Shown here one piece after another: positions 35,152 through 43,161 of a DNA stretch of 64,000 nucleotides (the first letter of the stretch is position 1; every line of letters begins with the position of its first letter). The translations under genes and the position numbers were made by a program. The stretch spans positions 1,922,001 through 1,986,000 of the forward strand of contig NZ_LR594659.1 of assembly GCF_901827155.1 (NCBI RefSeq), given 5' to 3'. The notes below the pieces were generated by a model. The model was not told the origin of the DNA and did no database searches. It saw nothing but the letters and a program-made list of their open reading frames with translations. Source of the stretch: Variovorax sp. PBL-H6 (GTDB taxonomy: Bacteria; Pseudomonadota; Gammaproteobacteria; Burkholderiales; Burkholderiaceae_C).

Positions 35152-35167
35152 TGTGACCTGGATCACA
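35152..35167. promoter_or_regulatory. CRP/Vfr-type palindromic site
   Basis: TGTGA-CCTGGA-TCACA, a perfect match to the consensus for CRP-family regulators. It lies about 88-103 bases upstream of the sigma-factor ATG and about 200 bases from P2. It most likely affects the sigma gene. Whether it activates or represses, and which CRP-family protein binds it, cannot be told. Confidence 0.6.
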
Positions 35168-35363
35168 GCCTGGTGTGTGGCAAACGGATCGAGAGAGTCG
35201 CCGACCCGATGAACCATGTGATGCAGTCTGCTTGCAGACGGTTGCACTTTCCATGGGGCTGATGGACTAGGCCGTCGTAGGCCTTCGCTGTGCCCGTACG
35301 CGGCCTATCCACGGTCCAATGGCCGAAGCCACCGGACGGTCATTTCACGCGCCCTGTTGCTGT

Positions 35364-35392
35364 GGAACTGCGGCACGATCGGTGGTACTTAC
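35364..35392 (+). promoter_or_regulatory. Putative ECF-sigma promoter P2
   Basis: GGAACTG, 14 nt, then GTACTTAC, nearly identical to P1. The transcript would begin about 25 bases before the sctW ATG at 35424. That start choice is supported because the more distal in-frame ATG at 35319 lies upstream of the promoter. Confidence 0.72.
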
Positions 35393-35423
35393 CGCAAGCA
35401 CTCCATCCCGACACGGGCAAGTC

Positions 35424-36500
35424 ATGGCCGAAATCAGCAGAGTCACGTCTCACGCGAATCCCACATCGCACTTCACACCGCACTCGGACAACAACACGTC
35501 GGCGCACGGGCGGATCATGGGTGCTTCCGCCAGGCGCGTGCCGGCGCCGGCACGTCTCGCGGAAAAGATTGTCGAAGCCAATGTGCATCGCAAGCGCGAT
35601 CCGTCGCGGTCGCTGGGCCAACGTTCCGGAATCGCGCTGCCAACCATCCAGCCGATGCCCCGGACCGAAGTGCTGCAACGCGCGCAGACGATTGGGACCA
35701 AGCTGCGGCGTGCGACGCAGCAGGCCGTCGCGATCCTGCGCAGACCGAAGGGCGGCGCCAAGGAGGGCATTGCGGCGCTGTACCTGGCGCTGTCCGGGCT
35801 GGACGATGAAGTGGAGGAGGGCAGCGGCCGTGCCCCGCTGCTCGATGAAGAATTCGGCGACTCGAAGCGGTTCGCCGAACTGGTGTGGGAAACCGAGGAC
35901 CCGGAAGAACTCGTCGATCTGCTGAAGTCCGCATTGCCCGGCAGCGAACTCGGAGATCCCAAAGACTTGTTCGCCAAGATCCGAGGCCTCGGTCGCGACC
36001 AGTCCGCGTTGATGGATTTGCTCGCCGGCCTGCAAGGGATTCCATCTCGGATCGAAGATCGCAAGACTCTTCGTGCAGTCATCCAGGATGAGATCCAGGA
36101 GCTCGAAAGTGGCAGCGACACGCGCGAAGTCAGCTTTTTCAGGTTAGCCGACCTGGCGGCGAAGCAGCCCGATCCACTGGCATTCCTGTCGACCTTTGTC
36201 GATGAGGTGGTGAAGAAAGAGAATGGAGTACGTACCTGGATCCAGCTGCTGCGCTCCATACTTCGAGGCCATCCTTCCGGCGCAACGTCTTCTGAAACGT
36301 TCGAAGGAACCGTGCGCAACTTCATCTTGAGCCTGGGTGTAGAGATGCGGGAGATGCTGAAGCGTGGCGTCGACAACACTTACCTGGGTGATCTCAACTC
36401 GAAGCTGCAGCGGATCTACAAAGTCCACTCGTTTCTTGACCGCCTCGGCGAGCTGAGGGGCGAGGTGGATCGCTCCATCGAGTTGTTAGCCACCTCATGA
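35424..36500 (+). CDS. sctW: Type III secretion gatekeeper SctW (YopN-like)
   Basis: A 358-aa gatekeeper of the YopN/HrpJ/InvE family, which holds back effectors until translocators have been sent or host contact occurs. The N-terminal 80 residues are Ser/Thr/His-rich and flexible. The helical X-bundle domains start about residue 95 (GIAALYLALSGLDDEVEEGS) and continue through RTWIQLLRSILRGHP to the C-terminus. A separate tyeA gene follows with a four-base overlap, as in Yersinia; in many other systems the two are fused. Confidence 0.9.
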   Translation: MAEISRVTSHANPTSHFTPHSDNNTSAHGRIMGASARRVPAPARLAEKIVEANVHRKRDPSRSLGQRSGIALPTIQPMPRTEVLQRAQTIGTKLRRATQQAVAILRRPKGGAKEGIAALYLALSGLDDEVEEGSGRAPLLDEEFGDSKRFAELVWETEDPEELVDLLKSALPGSELGDPKDLFAKIRGLGRDQSALMDLLAGLQGIPSRIEDRKTLRAVIQDEIQELESGSDTREVSFFRLADLAAKQPDPLAFLSTFVDEVVKKENGVRTWIQLLRSILRGHPSGATSSETFEGTVRNFILSLGVEMREMLKRGVDNTYLGDLNSKLQRIYKVHSFLDRLGELRGEVDRSIELLATS

Positions 36501-36802
36501 GCAATCGGTCGGCCATCGACATGACGCGGCTGATCGACGGCGTTCTGGACATTCTCGACACGGGGACGCCGATGCCTCGCCACTTCGACCGGCTGACGAA
36601 GGACTGCGGGTTGCCTGAAGGGGTGCCGTCGATCGTTTTCCTGACTGGTTTGAAGCGGGTCCTGGCAGACCTGCCGGAGCAGGCATTCGACGACCGCCAG
36701 ATCCGACTGGCAACGCTGGATGCCGTGCAAGCGGCGCTGGACGAGGCGATCGAGCAGGAAGAGGCCCGGCTCGAATCAGAGAGCCGAAACGAGGAGAAAT
36801 GA
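36497..36802 (+). CDS. tyeA: TyeA-like gatekeeper partner
   Basis: A 101-aa protein that aligns well by eye with Yersinia TyeA: LKRVLADLPEQAFDD followed by LDAVQAALDEAIEQEEARLE corresponds to LKRMFRLFPLGVFSD and the later AIDMAIESEEEELSE of TyeA. It binds the C-terminal part of SctW/YopN. Start and stop overlap both neighbours by four bases. Confidence 0.88.
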   Translation: MSNRSAIDMTRLIDGVLDILDTGTPMPRHFDRLTKDCGLPEGVPSIVFLTGLKRVLADLPEQAFDDRQIRLATLDAVQAALDEAIEQEEARLESESRNEEK

Positions 36803-37194
36803 TGGATTGGGTCGATCACGCCATCGATTCGTTCGGCCAGTCGGTCGGAACGCCGGGATTGCAACTGGACGATCAAGGCTGTCTCAGCTTTCTGATGGAA
36901 GGGGAGCGTCAGCTCACGATGATCGATCTGGCACGCAGCGGCGGCGATGAAGTACTCGTGATGGTCCAGGCGCCTTTGCCGCAGCCGCAGAACATGGCGG
37001 TGCGCGCGGCGCTGCAATGCGCCGACTTCCGCGTCAGCCTGGGTGACGCGCCGCAGGTCGCGCTGGATAACGACCAGCTCGTGGCGACGCTGCGCATCGC
37101 GAGGTCTTCATTCCTGCACAGCACCTTGGAGGAAGCGGTGCATGCCTTGTTCAGGTTTCATGAGCGCGTGGCGCGCGCAGGGAGCATGCCATGA
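36799..37194 (+). CDS. sycN: SycN-like gatekeeper chaperone
   Basis: A 131-aa class I chaperone in the SycN position. It starts MDWVDHAIDSFGQSVGTP, much like SycN (SWIEPIISHFCQDLGVP), and ends with the helix TLEEAVHALFRFHERVARAG. SycN works as a heterodimer with YscB on YopN; a YscB-like partner is not evident in this operon. Two ATGs in tandem (36799 and 36802) could both serve. Confidence 0.85.
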   Translation: MMDWVDHAIDSFGQSVGTPGLQLDDQGCLSFLMEGERQLTMIDLARSGGDEVLVMVQAPLPQPQNMAVRAALQCADFRVSLGDAPQVALDNDQLVATLRIARSSFLHSTLEEAVHALFRFHERVARAGSMP

Positions 37195-37580
37195 GTGTCC
37201 AGCGCTCTGGCAACAGCCCTTTCAAGTTCGACAGCGGCATCGACCTCATCGTCCGGGGGGCTCAGGCCGAGCAGTTGCCGGCCGGTGAACTGTGGCCGGC
37301 TTCAGCTCCACAGAAGTCACTCCTGGACCAGCTGTTTGCGCTTCCCAACCTGCAAGACTATCTCTGGAGCCAGGTGGCGCCCGAGCTCTCCGAAGCGTCG
37401 TTGCTGCTGCCTCACCGTTTCTGGCAGGCGGTGGATGCCGCGCGCAAGCGCCTGCAGGCGGCTGCGGAACGCGATTCGCGCAACGCAAGGCTCTTCCAGC
37501 GAGCGGTGGCCGTGCTCGATGACCAGAGCGAACTGTTCGGGCTGCTCCAGCAGTACCGGCTTGCATTGGTGGCGGGATGA
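37191..37580 (+). CDS. sctX: YscX-like early secreted protein SctX
   Basis: A 129-aa protein between sycN and sctY, as in the Yersinia virA operon. Recognisable is LPAGELWPASAPQKSLLDQL, matching the spaced LP, P and KSL elements of YscX, and the helical C-terminal half. YscX and YscY are found only in Ysc-type and related systems and act with SctV at the onset of needle export. Confidence 0.82.
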   Translation: MSVQRSGNSPFKFDSGIDLIVRGAQAEQLPAGELWPASAPQKSLLDQLFALPNLQDYLWSQVAPELSEASLLLPHRFWQAVDAARKRLQAAAERDSRNARLFQRAVAVLDDQSELFGLLQQYRLALVAG

Positions 37581-37942
37581 CCGTGACGCAGCGCCATGAC
37601 GAATCACTGGATGTGCTGCAGCTGCTGAGCCAGCTTTACCTGCGGCATGGCCGGCCGGACAGCGCTCTCGCATTGCTGCGTGCAGTCTGCGCGCTCCAGC
37701 CGGACGACCGGCGCGCATCGCTCGCGCTGGCACATGCCGCGACGCAGGCCGGTCAGCCGCGCGAGTCCGAGCGCGTGGTCGACCGGCTGCGCGACGAAGG
37801 CGAGCCATCACCCGTGCTGGATCTGCTTCAGGGCCAGGCCCTCGCTGCCCAGGGCCGCCATGGCGAAGCCGAGCAGGCGTTCGAGAATTTCATGGAGCGC
37901 CGTTCGACCGAACAACGCACCTCGAAGAGGGCCGCGCGATGA
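37577..37942 (+). CDS. sctY: YscY-like TPR chaperone SctY
   Basis: A 121-aa TPR protein. Its repeats (LLSQLYLRHGRPDSALALLR; LDLLQGQALAAQGRHGEAEQ) line up with those of YscY, and its partner sctX lies just upstream with a four-base overlap. It is followed by sctV, also with an ATGA overlap, so order and coupling are as in Yersinia. Confidence 0.88.
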   Translation: MTVTQRHDESLDVLQLLSQLYLRHGRPDSALALLRAVCALQPDDRRASLALAHAATQAGQPRESERVVDRLRDEGEPSPVLDLLQGQALAAQGRHGEAEQAFENFMERRSTEQRTSKRAAR

Positions 37943-40044
37943 AGATGTCTCAATGGGTGCGGCGGCTCGTGCAGCTGCTGGTCGACCGCAACGACCTCAT
38001 CATGGCGGCGCTGATCGTCTGCATCATCTTCATGATGATCCTGCCGCTGCCGACCTGGCTGGTGGATGCGCTGATTGCGGTGAATATGTGCATCTCGGCC
38101 ATCCTGCTGATGGTGGCCATGTACCTGCCCAGCCCGCTGGCCTTCTCGTCGTTTCCGTCAGTGCTGCTGGTCACGACCCTGTTCCGCCTGGGCATAGGGA
38201 TCGCGACGACTCGTCTCATTCTGCTGAACGGCGACGCGGGACACATCATCTACACCTTCGGCAACTTCGTGGTGGGCGGCAATCTGGTGGTCGGCCTGGT
38301 CGTCTTCCTGATTCTCACGATCGTCCAGTTCGTCGTGATCACCAAGGGCGCCGAGCGGGTCGCGGAAGTGGGTGCCCGGTTCTCCCTCGACGCCATGCCG
38401 GGCAAGCAGATGTCCATTGACGGCGACATGCGTGCGAACGCGATCGACATGAACGAGGCCCGCCGGCGGCGCGGGCTGGTCGAGAAGGAGAGCCAGCTGT
38501 ATGGCTCCATGGATGGAGCGATGAAGTTCGTCAAGGGCGATGCCATCGCGGGGCTCATCATCGTCTGCGTGAACCTGCTCGGCGGCATCCTGATTGGCAC
38601 ATTGCAGAAAGGCATGACGGCGTCCGACGCGATGCGCGTGTACTCCATCCTCACCATCGGCGACGGCCTGATCGCCCAGATCCCGGCCCTCTTCATCTCC
38701 GTGGCGGCCGGCATGATCGTCACTCGAGTCACCACCGACGAAGGCCCGTCCAACGTGGGCCGAGACGTCGGCGCGCAGCTCCTTTCCCAGCCCAAGGCGC
38801 TGATGATCGGAACCGCCGTGATGATCGGCTTCGGGCTGATCCCGGGCATGCCCACGTTCACGTTCCTGGTGTTGGCGGCAATGCTGGGCGTGGTGGGCTA
38901 CACGCTCTTCAAAGGGGAAACGCAGACGGTGGATGCGTCGGGGAACACCACGACAGTCCCGGCCGTCAACCTGTCAGGTGCGGCCGGCAGCCCGGCGGGC
39001 GGCAGGAAGGACGCGGGGCCGGAGACCTTCCAGCCGACCGTGCCTCTCATGGTCGATGTGAGTGCACAACTGGAGCAGGTGTTCTCGGCCGGCGTGCTCA
39101 ACGAGGAACTGATCAAAATTCGCCGTGCGCTGTACTACGACCTCGGCGTCGTATTTCCGGGATTGCAGTTGCGCTTCAACGAGCAACTGCAGGGGGAAGC
39201 CTATGCCATCCTCGTGGGCGAGGTGCCGGTGTCGCAAGGGCGGCTGCGGCCCGAGCATCTGCTGGTGCGCGAGTCGCCCGAGAATCTCACCGCGTTGCAG
39301 ATCCCGTTCGAGAAGGAAGCCAAGTTCCTGCCGAACCTGGAGTCGATCTGGTCTCCGGCGAGTCTCGGCCCGACGATGACGAAGGCGGGCATCCCTTTTC
39401 TCGAGCCCACCCAGATGCTGAGCTATCACATCGCCTATGTGCTGCGAAAGCATGCGGCCGAGTTCGTGGGCATCCAGGAGACGCGCGCGATCCTCACGGA
39501 AATGGAGTCGAAGTTTCCCGAACTCGCGAAAGAGGTGGCGCGGGTCATGCCGATCCACAAGATCGCCGAGATTCTCCAGCGCATCGTGTCGGAGGAGATC
39601 TCGATCCGGAATGTCCGGGCCGTCATGGAAGCGCTGGTCGACTGGGGACAGAAGGAGAAGGATCCTGTCCTCCTCGCGGAATACGTTCGCATGGCACTCA
39701 AGAGATTCATCAGCCACAAGTTCTCTGCCGGTCAGAACATGCTGCCCGCGTACCTGTTATCCCCGGCGATCGAGGACCAGGTGCGCACCGCCATCCGCCA
39801 GACGTCGGGCGGCTCCTACCTTGCGCTGGAGCCCGCGGCCAGCAAGAAGATCGTGGCCGCGGTGAAGTCGGTGGTGGGCGATACCTCGACTGCGACACAG
39901 AAGCCGGTTCTGCTCACCTCGATGGACATCCGCCGCTACGTACGCAAGCTGCTCGAACAGGATGCCGGCGATCTCGCGGTGCTGTCCTACCAGGAGTTGA
40001 CGCAAGACATCAACATTCAGCCATTGGCGAGGATCTCGACGTGA
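37939..40044 (+). CDS. sctV: Type III secretion export gate SctV
   Basis: A 701-aa SctV/LcrD/FlhA protein. The N-terminal half has about eight membrane segments and the signature RLGIGIATTRLILLNGDAG, plus the FHIPEP-type cytoplasmic loop with FSLDAMPGKQMSID. The C-terminal half (from about residue 355) is the cytoplasmic nonamer-forming domain that receives substrates, ending with YLLSPAIEDQVRTAIRQTSG and a short tail. Length is normal. Confidence 0.98.
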   Translation: MKMSQWVRRLVQLLVDRNDLIMAALIVCIIFMMILPLPTWLVDALIAVNMCISAILLMVAMYLPSPLAFSSFPSVLLVTTLFRLGIGIATTRLILLNGDAGHIIYTFGNFVVGGNLVVGLVVFLILTIVQFVVITKGAERVAEVGARFSLDAMPGKQMSIDGDMRANAIDMNEARRRRGLVEKESQLYGSMDGAMKFVKGDAIAGLIIVCVNLLGGILIGTLQKGMTASDAMRVYSILTIGDGLIAQIPALFISVAAGMIVTRVTTDEGPSNVGRDVGAQLLSQPKALMIGTAVMIGFGLIPGMPTFTFLVLAAMLGVVGYTLFKGETQTVDASGNTTTVPAVNLSGAAGSPAGGRKDAGPETFQPTVPLMVDVSAQLEQVFSAGVLNEELIKIRRALYYDLGVVFPGLQLRFNEQLQGEAYAILVGEVPVSQGRLRPEHLLVRESPENLTALQIPFEKEAKFLPNLESIWSPASLGPTMTKAGIPFLEPTQMLSYHIAYVLRKHAAEFVGIQETRAILTEMESKFPELAKEVARVMPIHKIAEILQRIVSEEISIRNVRAVMEALVDWGQKEKDPVLLAEYVRMALKRFISHKFSAGQNMLPAYLLSPAIEDQVRTAIRQTSGGSYLALEPAASKKIVAAVKSVVGDTSTATQKPVLLTSMDIRRYVRKLLEQDAGDLAVLSYQELTQDINIQPLARIST

Positions 40045-40097
40045 ACGCCGCCAACCGGGCAAATGCCGCACCGCGTGGCGCGGAGGCTGCGCTATGA
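40041..40097 (+). other. 18-codon mini-ORF bridging sctV and sctD
   Basis: A GTG overlaps the sctV stop (GTGA, 40041-40044), and the 18-codon frame it opens ends in a TGA that overlaps the sctD ATG (ATGA, 40094-40097). It would carry ribosomes from sctV to sctD without a break. The peptide is Ala/Asn/Arg-rich and probably has no role of its own. Confidence 0.45.
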
Positions 40098-41494
40098 GCG
40101 GCGAGAACACGGAGCTCGGCGATGCCATCGAACTGCGCGTGCTGCATGGACCCCAGTCAGGCGCGCGCCTTCCGCTGCAGCCCGGACATGGGTACACGAT
40201 CGGAGCGGCAGACACGTGCGCCATTGTTCTGGGAGGCGCGCAAGTCGCACAGGAACACGCGCGGATCAGCGTCGATGCAAGCGGCATTTCCGTCGAGACT
40301 TTGGATGGGCGGGTCCTGACCTTGGCTGGAGAGGAGGCCGGGCCGGAACCGCTGCCATTGGGCACTGTGCTGCAGTTCGGGCTCGTCAAGCTCACTGCCG
40401 CGTCGGTGGGCGACGAATGGCCGGCCGACGAAGCGCTGCAGATGCGCAGCGTGTCGAGGGGCTCGGCGGCCGAAGAGGAAGGTGAAGATCTCGATGACGG
40501 CGCCGCGCCCACACCGGACGTGCATCCACCCGCGCCTTCGCCGAGTGCCGGCGTTCAATCGCTCAAATACGCCGAAGCGCGTCGGTATGCTGTATATGGC
40601 GCGGCTGTCCTGCTCATTGGCGTGGCCGTGTTTGCGGCCATGCAGCGGCCCGCGGAGGCGATTGCCAGCCCGGTTGCGGACTCGACGGGCTCGTTGGATC
40701 CAGAGGCCAGACCTGTTGCCACAGAGGCGGAAAATGCCTCGGCGGTGGCTGAGGTGCTCAAGAGCTTTCCCAAGGGTGCGCTGGTGGTGAGGCGGACAGA
40801 GGACGGGGGGTGGGCAGTAGAAGGCAGGCTCCGGACCGGCAAGGACTTGCAAAGGCTGCGAGATAGCGTATCGATGCTCGAAATGCCCGTAGCGATCAAG
40901 GTGATGCTGGACGCTGAAAGGCTCGATGCCGTCAAGCGCTTCGTGCAGACCCAGCATTCGCCAGGTCGGCTCGAGCTGCGCATGGAGCCGGGGGCCGGCG
41001 ACGTATTGCGGATTCTGGGGTCGGCTTCAAGCGACGAGGAGGCCGCGGCCTTTCCGGAACGGGCTCGTGGTGAGCTCGCCGCCTTGGAGCCGATCGAATT
41101 CGACATCCTGCGGCCGGAGCAGATCCGAGAGCGCTTCATGGACCGCTTGCGCGAGGCCGGGCTCGACGGGAAGTTCAGGGTGACGGCAACGGAACCGGCA
41201 CTTGAGCTGCGAGCCGTCCTCAGCCCCGCGCAGACGCGAATCTGGGAGGCGCTCTTCCTGGATTTCACTCGGCGCTACGGCAGCACGCTCAAGATCAGTG
41301 CACATGTGGAGCCAGAACGGGATGCGGTCGCAGCGAACGTCGCCGCCGTCATTGGTGGTCCCTTCCCCTACATCGTGACGACCAGTGGGCAGCGCATTGC
41401 GCCTGGCGGTGCCCTCGCGGGCAATACGGTGGTCTCCATGCGCGACGGGGAGATCGTTCTTTCCGACGGCACTCGTTTCCGTTACGGGCCTTGA
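40094..41494 (+). CDS. sctD: Type III secretion inner-membrane ring protein SctD
   Basis: A 466-aa protein with the SctD layout: an FHA-like cytoplasmic domain (residues 12-105), an acidic Pro-rich linker, one transmembrane helix at about 163-184, and a periplasmic part with repeated ring-building (BON-like) domains. It forms the inner ring with SctJ. It is followed by the needle co-chaperone and needle genes. Confidence 0.92.
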   Translation: MSGENTELGDAIELRVLHGPQSGARLPLQPGHGYTIGAADTCAIVLGGAQVAQEHARISVDASGISVETLDGRVLTLAGEEAGPEPLPLGTVLQFGLVKLTAASVGDEWPADEALQMRSVSRGSAAEEEGEDLDDGAAPTPDVHPPAPSPSAGVQSLKYAEARRYAVYGAAVLLIGVAVFAAMQRPAEAIASPVADSTGSLDPEARPVATEAENASAVAEVLKSFPKGALVVRRTEDGGWAVEGRLRTGKDLQRLRDSVSMLEMPVAIKVMLDAERLDAVKRFVQTQHSPGRLELRMEPGAGDVLRILGSASSDEEAAAFPERARGELAALEPIEFDILRPEQIRERFMDRLREAGLDGKFRVTATEPALELRAVLSPAQTRIWEALFLDFTRRYGSTLKISAHVEPERDAVAANVAAVIGGPFPYIVTTSGQRIAPGGALAGNTVVSMRDGEIVLSDGTRFRYGP

Positions 41495-41508
41495 AAGGCA
41501 GGCAAAGC

Positions 41509-41787
41509 ATGACACTGCAAGAAGAGCAACCCGGCTTCGACGTGGAGCGGCGCCTGTGCGACGACGCGAGCGGGCAGTACCGCGCGGAACTGCGAGACAG
41601 GCTGGGCGCAATGCAGAACGCCTGCGCGCTTGCGAGACGGCAGCTTCATGACCGCGAGACCTACCGGCGCGTAGAAGCGGCCCTTGCCGCTGTTGGAGCC
41701 GCTGCGACCGTGCTGGAGCTGATGCCCCGCGCCGGCGCTGTACAACGACAGTCAGGTGAGGAACCAAGGCACACGCCGTGTTACTGA
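41509..41787 (+). CDS. YscE/SsaE-like needle co-chaperone
   Basis: A 92-aa helical protein. The core (YRAELRDRLGAMQNACALAR followed by ETYRRVEAALAAVGAAATVL) has the helix-loop-helix pattern of YscE/PscE/EscE family proteins, which keep needle subunits monomeric together with a TPR partner. The ATG at 41509 is preceded by GGCAGG. It lies between sctD and the needle gene. The TPR partner may be the product of 17728-18201. Confidence 0.7.
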   Translation: MTLQEEQPGFDVERRLCDDASGQYRAELRDRLGAMQNACALARRQLHDRETYRRVEAALAAVGAAATVLELMPRAGAVQRQSGEEPRHTPCY

Positions 41788-41798
41788 GTCGATAGGGT

Positions 41799-41818
41799 GA
41801 ATGGCAGTTGAGCCATTC
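41799..41818 (+). promoter_or_regulatory. Stem-loop upstream of the needle gene
   Basis: GAATGGC, loop AGTTGA, GCCATTC: a perfect 7-bp stem in the 63-base gap before sctF. No T-run follows, so it is not a simple terminator. It could mark an mRNA processing or stability point that raises needle output relative to the upstream genes. Confidence 0.4.
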
Positions 41819-41850
41819 CCGTCGAGGACGATCAACTAACGGAGCGAACT

Positions 41851-42111
41851 ATGGCTTTTGAAATGCCGAAGAGCGGCGAGGGTGTCAGCCTCGGTAGTCT
41901 GGAAGACATGTTGATGCCGGCCATCATCACGTCCGAGAAGGATCTCAAGGCGGTTCTCGCGGAGATCAAGACCGGTAAAGATGTGGACGCCGCCCAGTTG
42001 CTCTACTACACCAATGAAGTCAATCAGAACAACCTCACGGTCAACATGTGCGCCTCCATGGTGAAGGAGCGCGGCGACACGCTCAAGACGGCCACGCAGA
42101 AGTTTGGTTGA
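41851..42111 (+). CDS. sctF: Type III secretion needle subunit SctF
   Basis: An 86-aa protein with the needle-subunit hairpin: the second helix ends VKERGDTLKTATQKFG, close to the conserved end of YscF/EscF/SsaG, and the turn before it is LLYYTNEVNQNNLTVN. GGAG lies about 8 bases upstream of the ATG. It is the last gene of the sctW operon. A single Cys sits near residue 67, which is uncommon in needle proteins. Confidence 0.9.
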   Translation: MAFEMPKSGEGVSLGSLEDMLMPAIITSEKDLKAVLAEIKTGKDVDAAQLLYYTNEVNQNNLTVNMCASMVKERGDTLKTATQKFG

Positions 42112-42126
42112 TTGCGGCTGTACCGG

Positions 42127-42876
42127 CTACTTGCGCATCACGCCGCCGGACAGGTCGCCGACATGCGTCGCGGGCATGCCGCTTGAAGGTGGCTCCAGCA
42201 GCTGGCGAAGGCCCTGTCGGTCCGCGGCAGCGATGGCTTCTGCGCGCGTGTTGACGTTGAGCGCGGACAGAACCGCGGCAACGTGCGCCTTGACGGTTCC
42301 CATGGCGAGATTGAGGTTGCGGCAGATCTGCTTGTTGGAGTTGCCTTCGAGGAGTTCGCGGAGGACATCGATCTGCCGATTGGTCAGCCCCTTGGCGGCA
42401 GCCTTGGTCGAAAAGGCGGGAGTGGCGCGTAAGAGGCCATCACCTTCCTGAAGCGAACTGTCGGAAATGAATGACTCCGGCGGTACGTAGATCCCGCCGT
42501 CCAGGATGAAGCGCAGCGCACTCAGGACAATCCGCTTGCCAGACATCTTCGGGATGAAGCCGAGTGCGCCCTTCTGGATGGCCGTCTGGACCGTCTTCAT
42601 GTCGTAAGTGCCTGAGACAACGACCAGGCGTGCTGCTGGACATTGCACGAGGAACGTGTCCAGACCCGACAGGCCTGCGGCACCGGGCATGTTGAGGTCC
42701 AGCAGGACCAGGTCGAAGTCCGGGCTGGCATGGAATGCATCGATGGCCTCGGCCAGTGTGCTTGCCTCCAGAACCTGGGTGCGAGCATCGATCTGGAGCA
42801 GCGTCAGCTTGAGCCCTTCCCTGACGAGATGATGATCGTCGGCCACCAGGATCTTGAGTTCGTCGCCGCCCGCCAT
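42127..42876 (-). CDS. LuxR/NarL-type response regulator
   Basis: A 249-aa regulator with a receiver domain (residues 8-125, Asp60 in VLLDLNMPG) and a LuxR-type DNA-binding domain (about 165-225: LTNRQIDVLRELLEGNSNKQ). ATG 42876 has GGAG just upstream; an in-frame ATG at 42936 would add 20 unstructured residues. It converges on sctF with 15 bases between the stops. No kinase gene overlaps it; the hybrid kinase at 43637 is the nearest candidate. Confidence 0.87.
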   Translation of the reverse strand: MAGGDELKILVADDHHLVREGLKLTLLQIDARTQVLEASTLAEAIDAFHASPDFDLVLLDLNMPGAAGLSGLDTFLVQCPAARLVVVSGTYDMKTVQTAIQKGALGFIPKMSGKRIVLSALRFILDGGIYVPPESFISDSSLQEGDGLLRATPAFSTKAAAKGLTNRQIDVLRELLEGNSNKQICRNLNLAMGTVKAHVAAVLSALNVNTRAEAIAAADRQGLRQLLEPPSSGMPATHVGDLSGGVMRK

Positions 42877-43161
42877 GTGCTCCGCTTCGGAGGCGGAGAT
42901 CGACGAACGCTCAAGCGTCCTCTTTTCGGAGATCATGCTTTTGGTAATACGAATGCGCCGCGCTGGCAATCTGGATGGGTCGAGACTCGCACCGCCGTGG
43001 CTGAGTTCATGCTAGCACCCTTTGATAATTTTTCCACTAGACGCGGCCCGCTTCGCTCGCTTGTGATGTGCCTTATGTGGCGCGGTGCCGCCATAATCAA
43101 AATCCGCGGGGGGATGCGCCATGGCGAACCTGCGCACGCACGTGAGAAGGAGTGATTGCAG

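Larger units (their letters stand above)
35065..35423. other. Divergent regulatory region between sigma factor and sctW
   Basis: A 359-base gap without a gene. It holds a CRP-type palindrome (35152-35167), promoter P2 for the sctW operon (35364-35392), and presumably a housekeeping promoter for the sigma gene. The possible minus-strand -10 near 35078-35083 (TAGATT) is weak. Confidence 0.6.
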
